Origin: Adiantum capillus-veneris
Lineage: Eukaryota; Streptophyta; Polypodiopsida; Polypodiales; Pteridaceae
Assembly: GCA_014529385.2 (NCBI GenBank)
Contig: CM043955.1
Coordinates: 147,475,140-147,539,139 of the forward strand
DNA: 64,000 bases
Direction: 5' to 3'
The stretch's first letter is position 1; each line of letters opens with the position of its first letter. Below the pieces are notes generated by a model that was not told the origin of the DNA, ran no database searches, and saw only the letters and a program-made list of their open reading frames with translations. Made by a program: the position numbers and the translations under genes. Below are positions 49,249 to 59,889 of this stretch, in pieces.

Positions 49249-50199
49249 CTATTTGCTTGAGAGACTTGCCTCCTCCTTGGGCACATTTTCTTCATGAGAG
49301 ATTTCCTTGTTTTTATTATTCTTTTCCTCATATGCCTTGCGACGCATATTTTGTTGCTTAATAGTGAGATCTTCACATACAAAACATTTTGTATTCCTCA
49401 AATAGATCCAACTATTATCAAGGATAATCTTTCGCTTGGTGTCATCCGGCATGGTGCATACAATTGGCCGTTCTCCCGAGCGAGGAGCTCCTTGCTTCCC
49501 CACTCTATGTGCTCCATAGACCATAACTCCGGACATGCCAAAGTGGGTTTTGAAGAAATCTTCAATAACAATGGCAAGAGAAGGAGGTGTCTCTAACTTC
49601 TCTTCGGAAATTCCACGAATAACAATGTTCTTGGAACGTCGCTCCCGTTCCTTCAACTCCTCCACATCTACATTCTCAACATTCTTTGTTTGAACCATAG
49701 CTTGCATGAGTGAGGAATTAGAAACCACATTGCTACCACATACATCAGCCCAAGACTTGTTTGTGCATACATTTTTCATGTCGCATACATCCCGGCTCAT
49801 AGTGTCAAATTTCTCCTCTTTCAATACATGGTCATGCTCCACTTTGCTCATCCGCTCCTTCAAAGCATTCAAGTCCACAAGAGAGCGTTTACATTCCTTG
49901 ACTTCCTCTTCAAGTTGCATCAAACGTGTTGTTTGCATCTCAAGTGTCCTCTTGAGATTCTCATTCTCAACCACAAGTACCCTTAGTGTGCCATTCTCCA
50001 TTGCAAGTGCTCGTAAGTCTTCGCCTTGTTTGTTTACGGTCTCTTGCAATGATACCAAGTACGCCATGATCATGGTTTCCGATGTCGTTGGTTGGGTGGT
50101 TGTGTTGCTATCTCCACACTTAGGAGATTTTGGATCATTTTCCACAATGGTTGTGGACCTTGTTGAAGAAGAAGAACCCTTGCGAGTGCCGGAAGACAT
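49249..50199 (-). CDS. LINE ORF1 protein, copy B
   Basis: 316 residues, intact. A Ser/Thr-rich start, then a coiled coil (LQETVNKQGEDLRALAMEN ... MSKVEHDHVLKEE), then an RRM-like domain (SKNIVIRGISEEKLE ... PIVCTMPDDTKRKI) and a Lys-rich tail ending SLSSK. It is expected to bind LINE RNA as an oligomer. It ends in TAG, in the same frame as ORF2. Confidence 0.88.
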   Translation of the reverse strand: MSSGTRKGSSSSTRSTTIVENDPKSPKCGDSNTTTQPTTSETMIMAYLVSLQETVNKQGEDLRALAMENGTLRVLVVENENLKRTLEMQTTRLMQLEEEVKECKRSLVDLNALKERMSKVEHDHVLKEEKFDTMSRDVCDMKNVCTNKSWADVCGSNVVSNSSLMQAMVQTKNVENVDVEELKERERRSKNIVIRGISEEKLETPPSLAIVIEDFFKTHFGMSGVMVYGAHRVGKQGAPRSGERPIVCTMPDDTKRKIILDNSWIYLRNTKCFVCEDLTIKQQNMRRKAYEEKNNKNKEISHEENVPKEEASLSSK

Positions 50200-50424
50200 T
50201 GTATGTAAAATAGGAGATGAGAATCAATTTTGTTGAACCTGTTCACTTCGGAAATGCTGCTATAGAAACGCCTTCCATAACTCTGAGAATTTATGTCTTT
50301 ACATCAATGCATAGAGGACTTCGTGCTCTTCGATTGAGGCTATAGATCACCCAAATCGGAGTTCGGATGAAGAAGTTATGATCAAAAGAGTGGACTGCTG
50401 TCTACTAGGTCAAAAAACGGCTGC

Positions 50425-50427
<3 letters not shown>

Positions 50428-50483
<56 letters not shown>
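50428..50483. repeat. (GA)n at the 5' edge of LINE B
   Basis: About 28 GA units directly next to the LINE 5' end. Confidence 0.97.
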
Positions 50484-50486
<3 letters not shown>

Positions 50487-50535
50487 TTTCCTACGAAATT
50501 GTTGAGGCTTGTTGAAACTTTTCTCGATCCTCTTT

Positions 50536-50596
50536 GGATCGCGACGCGCGGACAACAACTAGCATGGCTTAAAGATGAGCCAGCGCACCGTGATCC
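50536..50596. repeat. 61-bp inverted-arm module 5
   Basis: Left arm GGATCGCGACGCG, right arm CGCACCGTGATCC, with a unique 35-bp centre. It lies between two GA arrays. Confidence 0.92.
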
Positions 50597-50621
50597 ATAG
50601 AAAATGGGGTGGGGAGAGGGG

Positions 50622-50635
50622 GAGAGAGAGAGGGG

Positions 50636-50692
<57 letters not shown>
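50622..50692. repeat. (GA)n microsatellite
   Basis: An impure start (GGGGGAGAG) then about 30 GA units, between modules 5 and 6. Confidence 0.97.
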
Positions 50693-50702
<10 letters not shown>

Positions 50703-50812
50703 TATTCTACATCTCAAGATTACTACTTTAGACTCAATTTAATAATCAATAAAATAGGGGCTTATTGCCTAAAAGGCTTGAAGTAAATTCTAATTTTCCT
50801 CCTTCCAGTTGT

Positions 50813-50873
50813 GGATCACGACGCGCAATAGGCTATTAGCCCATGTCAAATCTGAGCCCGCGTGCGGTGATCC
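50813..50873. repeat. 61-bp inverted-arm module 6
   Basis: Left arm GGATCACGACGCG, right arm CGTGCGGTGATCC, with a unique 35-bp centre. A GA array starts four bases after its right edge. It is the module closest to the fusion gene start at 50993. Confidence 0.92.

Positions 50874-50876
<3 letters not shown>

Positions 50877-50962
<86 letters not shown>
50877..50962. repeat. (GA)n just upstream of the fusion gene
   Basis: About 43 GA units ending 30 bp before the ATG at 50993. On the plus strand it would be in the 5' UTR or core promoter. Confidence 0.97.
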
Positions 50963-50965
<3 letters not shown>

Positions 50966-50992
50966 TCCTCAGCATTTTTCTCTTCCAGTGGA

Positions 50993-51440
50993 ATGGCAAG
51001 AACCAAGGCAACACAAGGAAGGCAGGGAAAGGACCAAGGCGTGCAAAGAAAGCATGTGGAAGGTCTGCTAGTAAGAAGAAAACTTCAGGTAAAGCAATGA
51101 AGATATTGAAGGGCCCAAGAATGAAGAATATTCAAAGAAAACATGGGTTTATTTAGGGAGATCAGGAAAGCTTAGAAATGTATTGAGCTTTATGTCCCTA
51201 AACTTCCTTTTCAAAGAGTAGTAAGACAAATCTGTTAGGAAGCATGTGCTGGTACAATGAGGTGGCAGGAAATTGCCCTGCTGTGTCTTCAAGAAGCAGT
51301 AGAAGATTTTCTTTTGGAGTATTTTAATGATATTTCCATTGTTGCTGCTCATGCTCACCGGGTGACAATAATATACAAGGACAATGAGACTCTCAAGAGA
51401 GTTCGTTGGAGATGCGATAAGCTCCTTATCCCTAATGAGT
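50993..51440 (+). pseudogene. Histone H3-like domain (first part of the fusion gene)
   Basis: Starts MARTKATQ, the first five residues being exactly those of histone H3; then, after a frameshift, a Lys/Arg-rich tail (RKAGKGPRRAKKACGR). After a second frameshift comes the H3 fold: FREIRKA, VPKLPFQRVVRQI (51194-51232), LLCLQEAVEDFLLEYFND and HAHRVTIIYKD, lining up with REIRKYQ, KLPFQRLVREI, ALQEA..YLV and HAKRVTIMPKD of H3. In-frame stops (TAG near 51171 and 51233) interrupt it. The H3 sequence is diverged beyond canonical or replacement H3, and the frame continues past the usual H3 end into the protease. Confidence 0.75.
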
Positions 51441-52610
51441 TTATTGATCCCAAAATGAAAGATATACTGCTAATACCACCAGGCTGCCGAGTTCAAGGGG
51501 TTAAGATTCATGAGGTTACTCATGAGGTGAACACCAGAGCTAGAGCTAAGCAAGAAGAAAGGTGTCACTCTGAAGCAGAGAAGTTAAAGAGGATATAGTC
51601 TGCTGCTGCTGATGAAGAGACCGAGAGGAGAAATTATGGGCAAGTTACCACATAGCTAAATGAAAGAAACAATGATGTTTTACATTCCATGACAGAAGGA
51701 CTGTTAGCAAGAATTCCCCTTGTTGATGGTAGTAGTCAATTAGCACTGGACTCTATTGATATTGGGATATTGAAAGATCCAAATGCACAAATTACCGACT
51801 CTATTGTTTATGTATGCCTAAAGTAAGTGCTCATCTCTACCTTTAAGATCTTTCTTTGTTGGTACTTGGCCTCTAATGAAATCCTTGTTTTTGATTGTAG
51901 CTTAATAAAGAGCCAGCTCCCTCAAGAAACCCATAATGAAATTTATATTTTAGATCCACAAATGTTTGTGCCACTCCGAATAAAGAACACCCCCTCATGG
52001 CACATTGGAGAGATGGTTTGTCCACTGTCCAATGCTCCAGGTGACAACACTAGTGTTGCCATACGAATCAAATAATAATTGGATCCTTGTATGCATAGAA
52101 TTGGACAAACAAGTGGTATGGACTATCAACTCCATACAAGCAACACATTCAGAGATAAGAGTGTAAGTGTTGATAAAACCTTTAGTGTTTATTTGGGGCA
52201 TGGTTAATGACCTGAATATTGTTAATAATAAATAACCTTCACTATTCATAGATGTGTAAAAATATTACTTCATGTCTATGGAAAACTCTGTGGAAATCAT
52301 GAACTCTACAAGTCCACCTTTAAAGCTGTCAAAGTGCCTAATCAGACAGATCCAAATTCCTGTGGTTGGAGATGTCTTCTCCATGCAGAGTATATACTCC
52401 AGAGTGTTTTTACTCTGAATCCATTTATGTCAAAGGTATTTCCTTGCTATGGTATGGACCAACATTGGTGCTATTATTAATTAAAGTATTGACCACAAGT
52501 TAACCTAATTGAAGACCAGATATACATTGGAATATTTACAAAGGTACCGCGCTTCAATGATTCAACATCTACTATCTCTTTCAACCCCAAGAATTTTAGA
52601 TGCAGAAGAC
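51441..52610 (+). pseudogene. C48 (Ulp1-like) protease domain of the fusion gene
   Basis: After a charged linker, ITDSIVYVCLK joins across an intron to IKSQLPQETHNEIYILDPQ, as in the start of Ulp1 domains. NNWILVCIELDKQVVWTINSI follows, where Ulp1 has (H)HWVL...YDSL, so the catalytic His position reads Asn here and the Asp position also reads Asn. The nucleophile region is intact: PNQTDPNSCGWRCLLHAEYIL (Cys near 52361; the last part lies before the intron at 52436). It ends with TLEYLQRYRASMIQHLL. Ulp1-like proteases cleave SUMO conjugates and occur in several plant transposons. Loss of His and Asp suggests a non-catalytic or decayed domain. Confidence 0.65.
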
Positions 52611-53109
52611 AGTTTTGTCGACAACCATATTATAGCTTTAACAATGACCGGTGAAGAGGAACTCAGGCCAGTTTCCCCCACCCTAAACCAAATCCCTCAA
52701 ACGGACCCCATATTAGAGGAAAAGACACCGGTAAGCTTTGCAGTTGGAGCGGCTGAATCCAAAGTTGGGGTTGAGCAATGTGAAGTAGACCAAGCCCCTG
52801 AAAATGCAGATGTAAAATGCTCCTCAGAGACAAAGAATGCAACAGAGGTTCTAGGCCAAGCAGAGGAGGATGAGGGAGTACCAGAGGAGGAGGCCAATAT
52901 AGAGGAGGAGGCTAATATTGCAAATCAAGGCTAGGAATAGACAACAGAACAGGTTAACCATTCGGCCATGGAAACACAAGAGTCATGTACTACACAACCA
53001 CAAGAGGTGGATACCCTTGGCAATACACAAGGAAACATCGACACTCAACAACAAAATGTCAACATTAGAAATGACCAGTATGGACTCTTGCTTCAAGTAG
53101 ATATGGTTG

Positions 53110-53772
53110 TTCCGGTAATATCCATTGTACTTTATTAATATATGCTTTTTTGTTTCTAACTACTTATATGTATGCACACAATGATTGCAGAGACTGATTA
53201 TCTTGGATCTCAATGGATTATTACTACTACAACAGCCGTACAATGTACATATAGAGTTCTCCGATTTACGTAGTTTCCTCTTGGGAAATGTCAGAGTATT
53301 AATTCGACCAGGCACAAAGGAATTTTTGAATTTTTTGATTCCATGGTTTAGGGTTGTCATCTGGTCTTCAATGCAGGCCCATAACCTAAATCCCCTTGTT
53401 TCCATAGTTTGTAATTTGGCTGAAATTCAGAGATCGGATTTTTATTTTGTGTATAGTCAAAGAAATTGTAATACCATTGTGGGACATTTCCACCCAACTA
53501 AAGCTAATGTACCACTTTTCTACAAGCCCTTTGAACAGATCAATATGCCTTATGATGCTCTCAACACTTTGTTGATTGATGACACACCACATAAGGGTTT
53601 ACTTAATCCATCCGGCACTACTATATCCTCACCTTCATTTGAAGGGCATCTTCACGATTTTTACCTAGAGGACATTTTGGTCCCATACCTGCAAGCAATG
53701 TACTTAAGCCCATTGAGAACATCGGAATTTGTACTTACAAATGTACTTAGTAATTCATTGATTATACCTTAA
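53110..53772 (+). pseudogene. FCP1/SCP-type HAD phosphatase domain of the fusion gene
   Basis: The exon starting at 53191 reads RLIILDLNGLLLL (nucleophile Asp; the second Asp of D-x-D is Asn, as in some plant members), then VLIRPGTKEFLNFL, FRVVIWSSM (motif II), LFYKPFEQ (conserved Lys) and NTLLIDDTPHKGLLNP (motif IV, D-D). This matches CTD small phosphatases and NLI-interacting-factor-like proteins, which remove phosphate from RNA polymerase II CTD. The 195-residue piece is uninterrupted to the stop at 53772. The D-x-N change may reduce phosphatase activity. Confidence 0.8.
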
Positions 53773-53803
53773 ATTGATACTGTCTACCTGTCTATGTGTT
53801 TCG

Positions 53804-53810
<7 letters not shown>

Positions 53811-53870
<60 letters not shown>
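53811..53870. repeat. (GA)n microsatellite
   Basis: 30 GA units between the convergent 3' ends of the fusion gene and gene D. Confidence 0.97.
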
Positions 53871-53873
<3 letters not shown>

Positions 53874-54055
53874 GCCTTGAGCAAACACTTGATATTGAAG
53901 CCATTCAGGGCTGATTACATGGGCATGATTTGAATATAGCCAGAAAGATCTCCACAGAAAAAATGCTTCTCCCTTCATTGCATAACTCTTCGTCCATCCA
54001 GCAAGAAAGAAAAGTTTATGGAGTCAATGTTGGCAGTCTCCTCCACTATGTCATG

Positions 54056-55295
54056 TCAAAGTTGCAAAAGATTGCATTGCTGCCTTATTGTAATTACTGT
54101 AATAAGATTTAGGTCTTTGTCCACCACTTCCACGTCTATGACAACATTGTTTGCCAAACTTACTGCCTCTTGATCCATAGGCACATAACAACCTTCAACA
54201 ATGTGAGAACGCTTGTACCAAAAGGAGATTATTAATGTCTGTGGTGCAAGCATATACATGACAATGAAAGTGTCAAGAGAAATCTCGCAACATATGCCAT
54301 CTATTTCTTTCACATACCACCCTCGATCAAGAAGCTTATCGCACAAGAGGGAATCAAATGATTTGCAGAGCAGCATTGTTTTAGCAACATGTACTTTGCA
54401 GGTATGAAATAACTCAACAAAGAGACCAATAGGAAAAAAATTTGCAAGTTTCACCAATTTAGTGGGTACAGAGTTTTGGAGAGACCTCTGAACATCCCTA
54501 TAGAGCCTGCTCCTCAATGCCTCACTCATTATTGTGTCGGGAACGGGCCAATCCACGGAGTTCCAATTGGTTGGTAGTGGAACCTTCACCAACACTCCTC
54601 TCTGATTCCTTTGATTGAGTTGGTATAAATGTTCATAGAAGAAAATACCCTCGTTTGCCAGGCTTTTGCTAATTCTGCCAGCATATTGCAAGACTCCAAT
54701 ATGAGCATGGGTCACAGAGATGAGACCAATAATGCACTCCGGTGGCTCCCATTCCTCATATGATGAAGGATAAACATTTGTGAATGTAATAGAATAGAAA
54801 TAAATACAAACATCTGTATAAACTAATTATATACCTGTGATAAGAGAATAAAAGAATAGATTCACATTTGAAATTAAGGTAACATTTATAGAGCAGAGCT
54901 AAATAATTAACTTACAATTGCACCGTGGATTATGCACCATGGAGACATTGCCGCCATTAGCAATCACATCAGAGTGAGTGAAAAACATGTTGAACAAAGA
55001 CTTCTTTCACAGTCTTCTTACCAACCTCGACTTTGAAATCCAGAACTCTTGCTTTCCATGCAACACGAAATATGTTTGTTGCTTTCGAGCTTTTCCTCCT
55101 TCTTAGCTGCATAAGAACCCAAGAACCTTTGCTTATCCTCTTCTCTTGCCACCTATTATCTGTAATGAGAGAGTTTGAGATTGAGATAGTGCTTATGCTA
55201 CTGCATGGTCTTCTTGGCACACTAATGGTGAGGCTGGTTGGGGATAGTGTAGAGAAACCTCTAGAACTTCTTGGGTGGGTAGAAGACGAAGCCAT
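54056..55295 (-). pseudogene. Gene D, spliced, unknown function
   Basis: Minus strand. The first piece starts MASSSTHPRSSRGF (55295) and reads WVLMQLRRRKSSKATNIFRV and VLDFKVEVGKKTVKE; a frameshift near 54985 leads to NGGNVSMVHNPRCNC. After an intron the main exon (54780-54056) contains CIIGLISVTHAHIGVLQYAG, NWNSVDWPVPDTIMSEALRS, and a Cys/hydrophobic C-terminal half (LFHTCKVHVAKTMLLC, DGICCEISLDTFIV). I recognise no family. It converges on the fusion gene and its 5' end points to the right transposon end, mirroring the transposase-like gene at the left end, whose protein also starts MASSST. Confidence 0.45.
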
Positions 55296-55579
55296 AGGTA
55301 AAATGGAGGGAGAATGAGGTTTGAAAGCCTTTCATAAAGGTAGTGGATATCTTTTAATGAAGGGAGAGAGTTAGCTATCAATCAATAGTCAGGTGTCATG
55401 AACTTGACGGCTACTAGTAGTGGGCCCTAATTTGTGACACCAAGAAGTTACCTTACAAAAATGGGACAAAACTCAATATTTTAAAATGTTTTCTTTCATT
55501 TTTGTGTTGTTTTCCATGTATTTCTACGTTACGTAATGTTGCTGCTCATTGGCTGCGCCTTCTTTTCTCTCTGTTCAAT
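55296..55579. other. Right subterminal region of the candidate DNA transposon
   Basis: Non-coding. The minus strand shares ACTTCTTGG..TGTCA..GGCC with the left subterminal region (near 15290-15315), at a similar distance from the candidate ends. Confidence 0.4.
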
Positions 55580-55606
55580 AAGGCCCTCCAAATGAATTTC
55601 CTAATG
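55580..55606 (-). repeat. Candidate right terminal inverted repeat
   Basis: The minus strand reads CATTAGGAAATT then CATTTGGAGGGCCTT, the inverse of 15153-15187 without its 8-bp interruption. An open gag frame runs through it, so it might instead be an inverted scrap of gag at the left end. Confidence 0.5.
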
Positions 55607-57087
55607 ATATGATCTTTCAATGGTTTCTGCCTTGAAGGGGTCTGTTGGCTAGAAGCCCTAGGGCTTCTAACTGGTGTAGCATATCCTGGTACATAAGCTG
55701 AGCTTGATGGATTTACAGCTCCCCCCTTCCTAGGGTGATCACTATAGCCTGCTTCATTGTAAGAGTTCAAAATTGTTTGGCTCTGGCTTAGTCTCACCTT
55801 TTGGGATTGTGAAGGTACACTTTGGGTAGCACTATTGATGTTTGGCATCTGTGAACTTTCTACATAGTTTCCTATGTATCTCCGTGAAACATGACAAATT
55901 ATTCCCCAAGTCAAGCTGTAGATAGCATTATCTTTGCCCTGATATTGTCTATCCCATGGGTCTCCTATGATATGCGCTTCTGTGTTTTCAGGACTCAAGG
56001 CATCCTAGATGCTAGACTCTTGTCTATATCTATGATTGTATTGATCAAAGTATATGCTCGTTTGGTCACAACATCGAAGCTTGATTTTCGATGGAAAAGA
56101 GTTTGGCTCTGAACAAATTTCTGGGTTTACTCGGGTAATATCCTTCAGCTCTAGAGAGGATTGGCTATAATAGATTCTTTCTTCTGAAATGAACCATCTT
56201 TTTTGATCTATCACTGGACGCACTTCTATGAGTAGGTATGTGGACCGTTCAAACACTGATTGATCCTTTTTGTATAGTTTCCATTTTTGGTCTACATAGT
56301 GTGCATATGAATTATGTGTACCATACAATGCTAACATCATTCTGTTTGATGTGTCCCTTAGACTCATGAATGATTGCACACTTGTGGTAGTGGATGCAAA
56401 ATCATTTGCAAACCTAACAGTGTTTTCAACATTCTGTGATATATGGACATCTTGACCAAATTCATGCAAGAATTTGTTGTTCAAAGAATCAATTCTAAGC
56501 TTTTCAGGTGTCTGTGTATCTTTATGTTGATTTTGAACTTGCAGTGTTTTTACTGGTGCTTCTAATGATAATGTAGAATCATCTGATTGCATTAAAAGTG
56601 ACAAGTTAAATGTACTTACATCGAGATTCTCATTTCCAATTTTCTCTATACCTTGCTTGGCAGTTGATGTGTCCCTGTTGTCTGGATTTCTTGGATAATC
56701 TTCAAAATATGTCCACCTTTTCGTCCACAATCTAAGCAATATGCCATTACTGGTGGTATTTCATTTGGTTCTGTCATTTCAAGCTCTAGTTGAGGAGCTT
56801 TTTTTTTTTGTGATGGCCAAGTTGTTGGCATCTTCTTTCACACTAAGCATCAAGCTGTAGATTGCTCCGTCTTGACCTTTGTACCGTCTTTGGCTTGATT
56901 CTCCAACTAGACTGGCTTCTATTGGTTGATCTGTTGGCTCTTCCATTACTGGCTCTTGACTATAGATTTGACCACTGTAATCCATGTACAATGACCCTGA
57001 TTGTATATACACTAATTGTATGTTTTGTTGGCTTGTGCAAGTTTCTGGATAACCACTTGGGTTGAATTTCTGAACTTCTATCTGCAC
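55607..57087 (-). pseudogene. Gag-like region of the outer LTR element
   Basis: Minus-strand frames 57087-56779, 56739-56005 and 55998-55607, separated by stops or frameshifts. They share repeated short modules (SLYMDYSGQIYSQE, IYFDQYNHRYRQES, and YKGQDGAIYSL / YQGKDNAIYSL) that resemble the N-terminal half of the inner gypsy Gag. A Ser/Pro/Arg-rich stretch (TPVRSPRASSQQTPSRQK) precedes the junction. I see no zinc knuckle and no classical gag core, which may have been lost. Confidence 0.5.
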
Positions 57088-59793
57088 TCATCTTTGAGCT
57101 TGCAATACCTGGCTCCACTGAAGCCTGTGAACATCTAGAAGTTCTCTAAATCTGGCTTTACTATGATCAATAGGATCATGGCTCCTGTGTTCCTTTTGTT
57201 ACCCATCAAGTATCTATGGCCTTATGTATCTGTGTACAAAAATTTATCCCCATTGTAGCCATATAGCTATAGAATCTGGTTTGTTGCAGTTGTACTTGTG
57301 TTGCCACTGCTACTCTTGCTCTGCTGTACTTGAATTCTCGGCTCAATTTGAGTCTATGCTGGCTTGTTCTGTAAAAACTATATCCTAACAGATTTTAGGT
57401 GTTGATTAACAAAATTTCTAGTGCTTGTACTAGCCTATCTGCTATCACATGTGATTTGTGCCCTTGTTCGTACAATTAGAAGCTCGATTTTCAATGCAAT
57501 TACTTATACTAGCCAATTTATAGCGTGCACGTTCACTTTTAGCTTCTTGGCTGAATTATGGCTACACTTTCCAAACACTAGCACGAAATTTGTTTCTGCT
57601 GCTCACAGCTTCGAGTTGGTCGGTTTCAGCTTTTTCCAGCTATCCTTTTGCTATTTTTGGCTTTTGTGTTGTTTGCTCGATTTTTTCTTGGTTGGTGCTC
57701 TCGATTTTTGCTCGCTTTTGCTCGGTGTGATTCTCCGACGATGTGTTTTTCTCGGTGTTGTTTTTTTCTTTTTGGCCTTGTTCTGGCTTTTACTTACTCT
57801 TTCTGGTACTTCCGATGAGTTTCCTTTTATTTTTCTTTATTTTTTGTGATATTTAAATTTTTTAGTATTTTTATGATTTTTTTGGAAATTTTTTTATTTT
57901 TTACAATTTTTTTGGTAATTTTTAAAATTTTTTATGATTTCTTTGAAGGTTTTATGAATTTTTTTAAATTTGTTGAAATTTTTTTGGGTCAATTTTGATT
58001 TTTTAATTAATTTTTTGTGACTTTTAATGATTTTTTTACTTATTTTTTTGATTTATCTGTGTTATTTTTCAAAATTTTAATGTGGTTTTTAATTTTTTGT
58101 GAGTTTTCTCTATTTTTTAATGAATTTTCTATGATTTTTTTGGGTAAACTTTTCTGTGTTTTTTTAATTTTTTTAATAAAAATATTTTAGTCTCTTTTTT
58201 GAATTTTTATGAGATTTTTGTTTTTTTCATTGTTTTTATTCTTTTTTGTTATTTTCAAAACAATTTTTTTCATTTTTTGTTTTTGATTTTTATATTATTT
58301 TGATGTTGGTTTTAAAAAAATGTTTTTCTATAAAATAAATAAACTAAATTAATAAAAACAAAAAATAAAATAAATTGTTTTTTTACCTGTATTACATTAG
58401 CTACACCGTTGACAACGCGTTCATCATCGCTAGTGTGGTACACCGTACTGGCCTGGTTCGAGACAATGCGCTGATGGCGGCAGGAGTAGAGCACCCGTGT
58501 AGTAGGTACATGCAGCAGTGATGACAACGTGAATGAAGGCCTTGATGGCGGCATGGCGCGCGCTCGTGGGCAGTGGGAGACAGAGGGAGAAACGAGAGAG
58601 ACAAAGGTTGCTTGGCATGGGGTGCAGAGGAAAGAGAGAGAAAGTGAGAGTAGGGGGATAGTGGGTGTGTGTCTGCATGTGTGAGTATGACCTAAAGGGA
58701 GAGAGAGAGAGAGAGGTCACGTTGGGAGAGAGAGGGTGGGAAGAGAGAGTTAGTGAGAGAGAGACAATAATCGAAAAAAAGGAGAGAGGGAGGAGAGAGA
58801 GTAAGAGGAGAGACAGAGAGAGCGGGTGTGGGGTAGGTTCGCGCGGAGAGGGAAGAAGAAGAAGAGAAATCTTAAAGTCGGCGGAATTTATCCCAAGAGA
58901 TCGTAAAAGATCTATTTGACGGCTTCGAGCAGAGAGAAAGTCTACAAAACTCAAGTGCCGAAAGGCAGTGTTTGAGAAAAGATAGGTCAAAATTCCAAAT
59001 TTGACTGTCAAGTCCACACAACTGTCAAAATTTTCCGGGGCATCCAAGCCCGAAATCAATCACCGAGGCTCATTTTTTTTAATTTTTAATTTTCTTAATG
59101 CTCGAAAAAGCCAAATTTAGTTCGATAATTAGACGAAACGTAAAATCACTAAAACATCCCAAAAATTGCCAGAAAAATCCAAAAAATTCTTGAAAAATTC
59201 TAAAAACCTTAGAAAATCATCTTCATTCACAACCAAACATTTCCAACTTGCAAAAGCACACCAAAGTAGCAGATTTTACCGAAAACGCTAGATTCGACAA
59301 AAGCGTCAGCGCGACCCTCGAAAATAGTAAAACACTCAAAATTTGGCAAACAAAAGTCCAAATGCGCTTGAAATCAAGCCAAAATCACACATTCAAAAGA
59401 GCTTGTAAAGGTCACAAAATATCAAATTTTTATAGAATTAAGCGAATATTAATGCACAAATTAGCAAAAAATTGCCAAAAAATTACAAAAATTATCCAAA
59501 AAATACTTAAAAAATTTCTAAAAATTCTCCACACATAGGGAAATAGTTTCAGCCAATTAAAATTGCAAAAATAACATCAATTCAATTGTCAAATAATTTC
59601 ATCAATAAAATCAAGACTAGGCAATTAAACCGACAAAATTAACGACAAAATTATGTCAAAAATTGACGCAATTGGAGTGTGTAAATCTCTATTTTGAGCA
59701 CAAAAATGCAAAAATTAACCATTACAAACATCCAATTAGCAATCAAAATTTGAATTAATCATGCAAGTTAAACACTTTTTAGGCGCGCGCGCG

Positions 59794-59889
<96 letters not shown>

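Larger units (their letters stand above)
45801..50427 (-). mobile_element. LINE copy B (full length, intact frames)
   Basis: Minus-strand LINE with both reading frames open. The 3' end is GATAATAAAATC followed by (TATC)n and CT repeats rather than poly(A). The 5' end abuts a CT (GA on plus) array at 50428-50483. It is probably the younger of the two copies and a candidate for recent activity. Confidence 0.93.
50993..53772 (+). pseudogene. Histone H3-like / Ulp1-like protease / FCP1-like phosphatase fusion gene
   Basis: One plus-strand gene, read through four introns with GT-AG ends (51823-51900, 52163-52251, 52436-52514, 53115-53190). Domain order is a histone H3-like N-terminus (MARTK start), a C48/Ulp1-like protease, an acidic Glu-rich linker (52650-52930) and a C-terminal HAD phosphatase of the FCP1/SCP type. 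The exon frames are consistent with a single protein, although stops and frameshifts (mostly in the H3 part and before the phosphatase) break this copy. I know of no described protein with this order. By inference it would act in the nucleus on chromatin, SUMO-like conjugates and polymerase II CTD-like substrates. It lies within the candidate DNA transposon, head to head with gene B. Confidence 0.6.

Noticed and set aside
51590-51620. TGC TGC TGC TGA microsatellite as a coding repeat
   Set aside because: Too short to call a repeat expansion; it is simply part of the linker of the fusion gene.
58430-59059. 209-residue minus-strand frame rich in Ser and Leu
   Set aside because: It is driven by CT-rich low-complexity sequence in the outer element's leader; no domain and no coding-like composition outside the tract.
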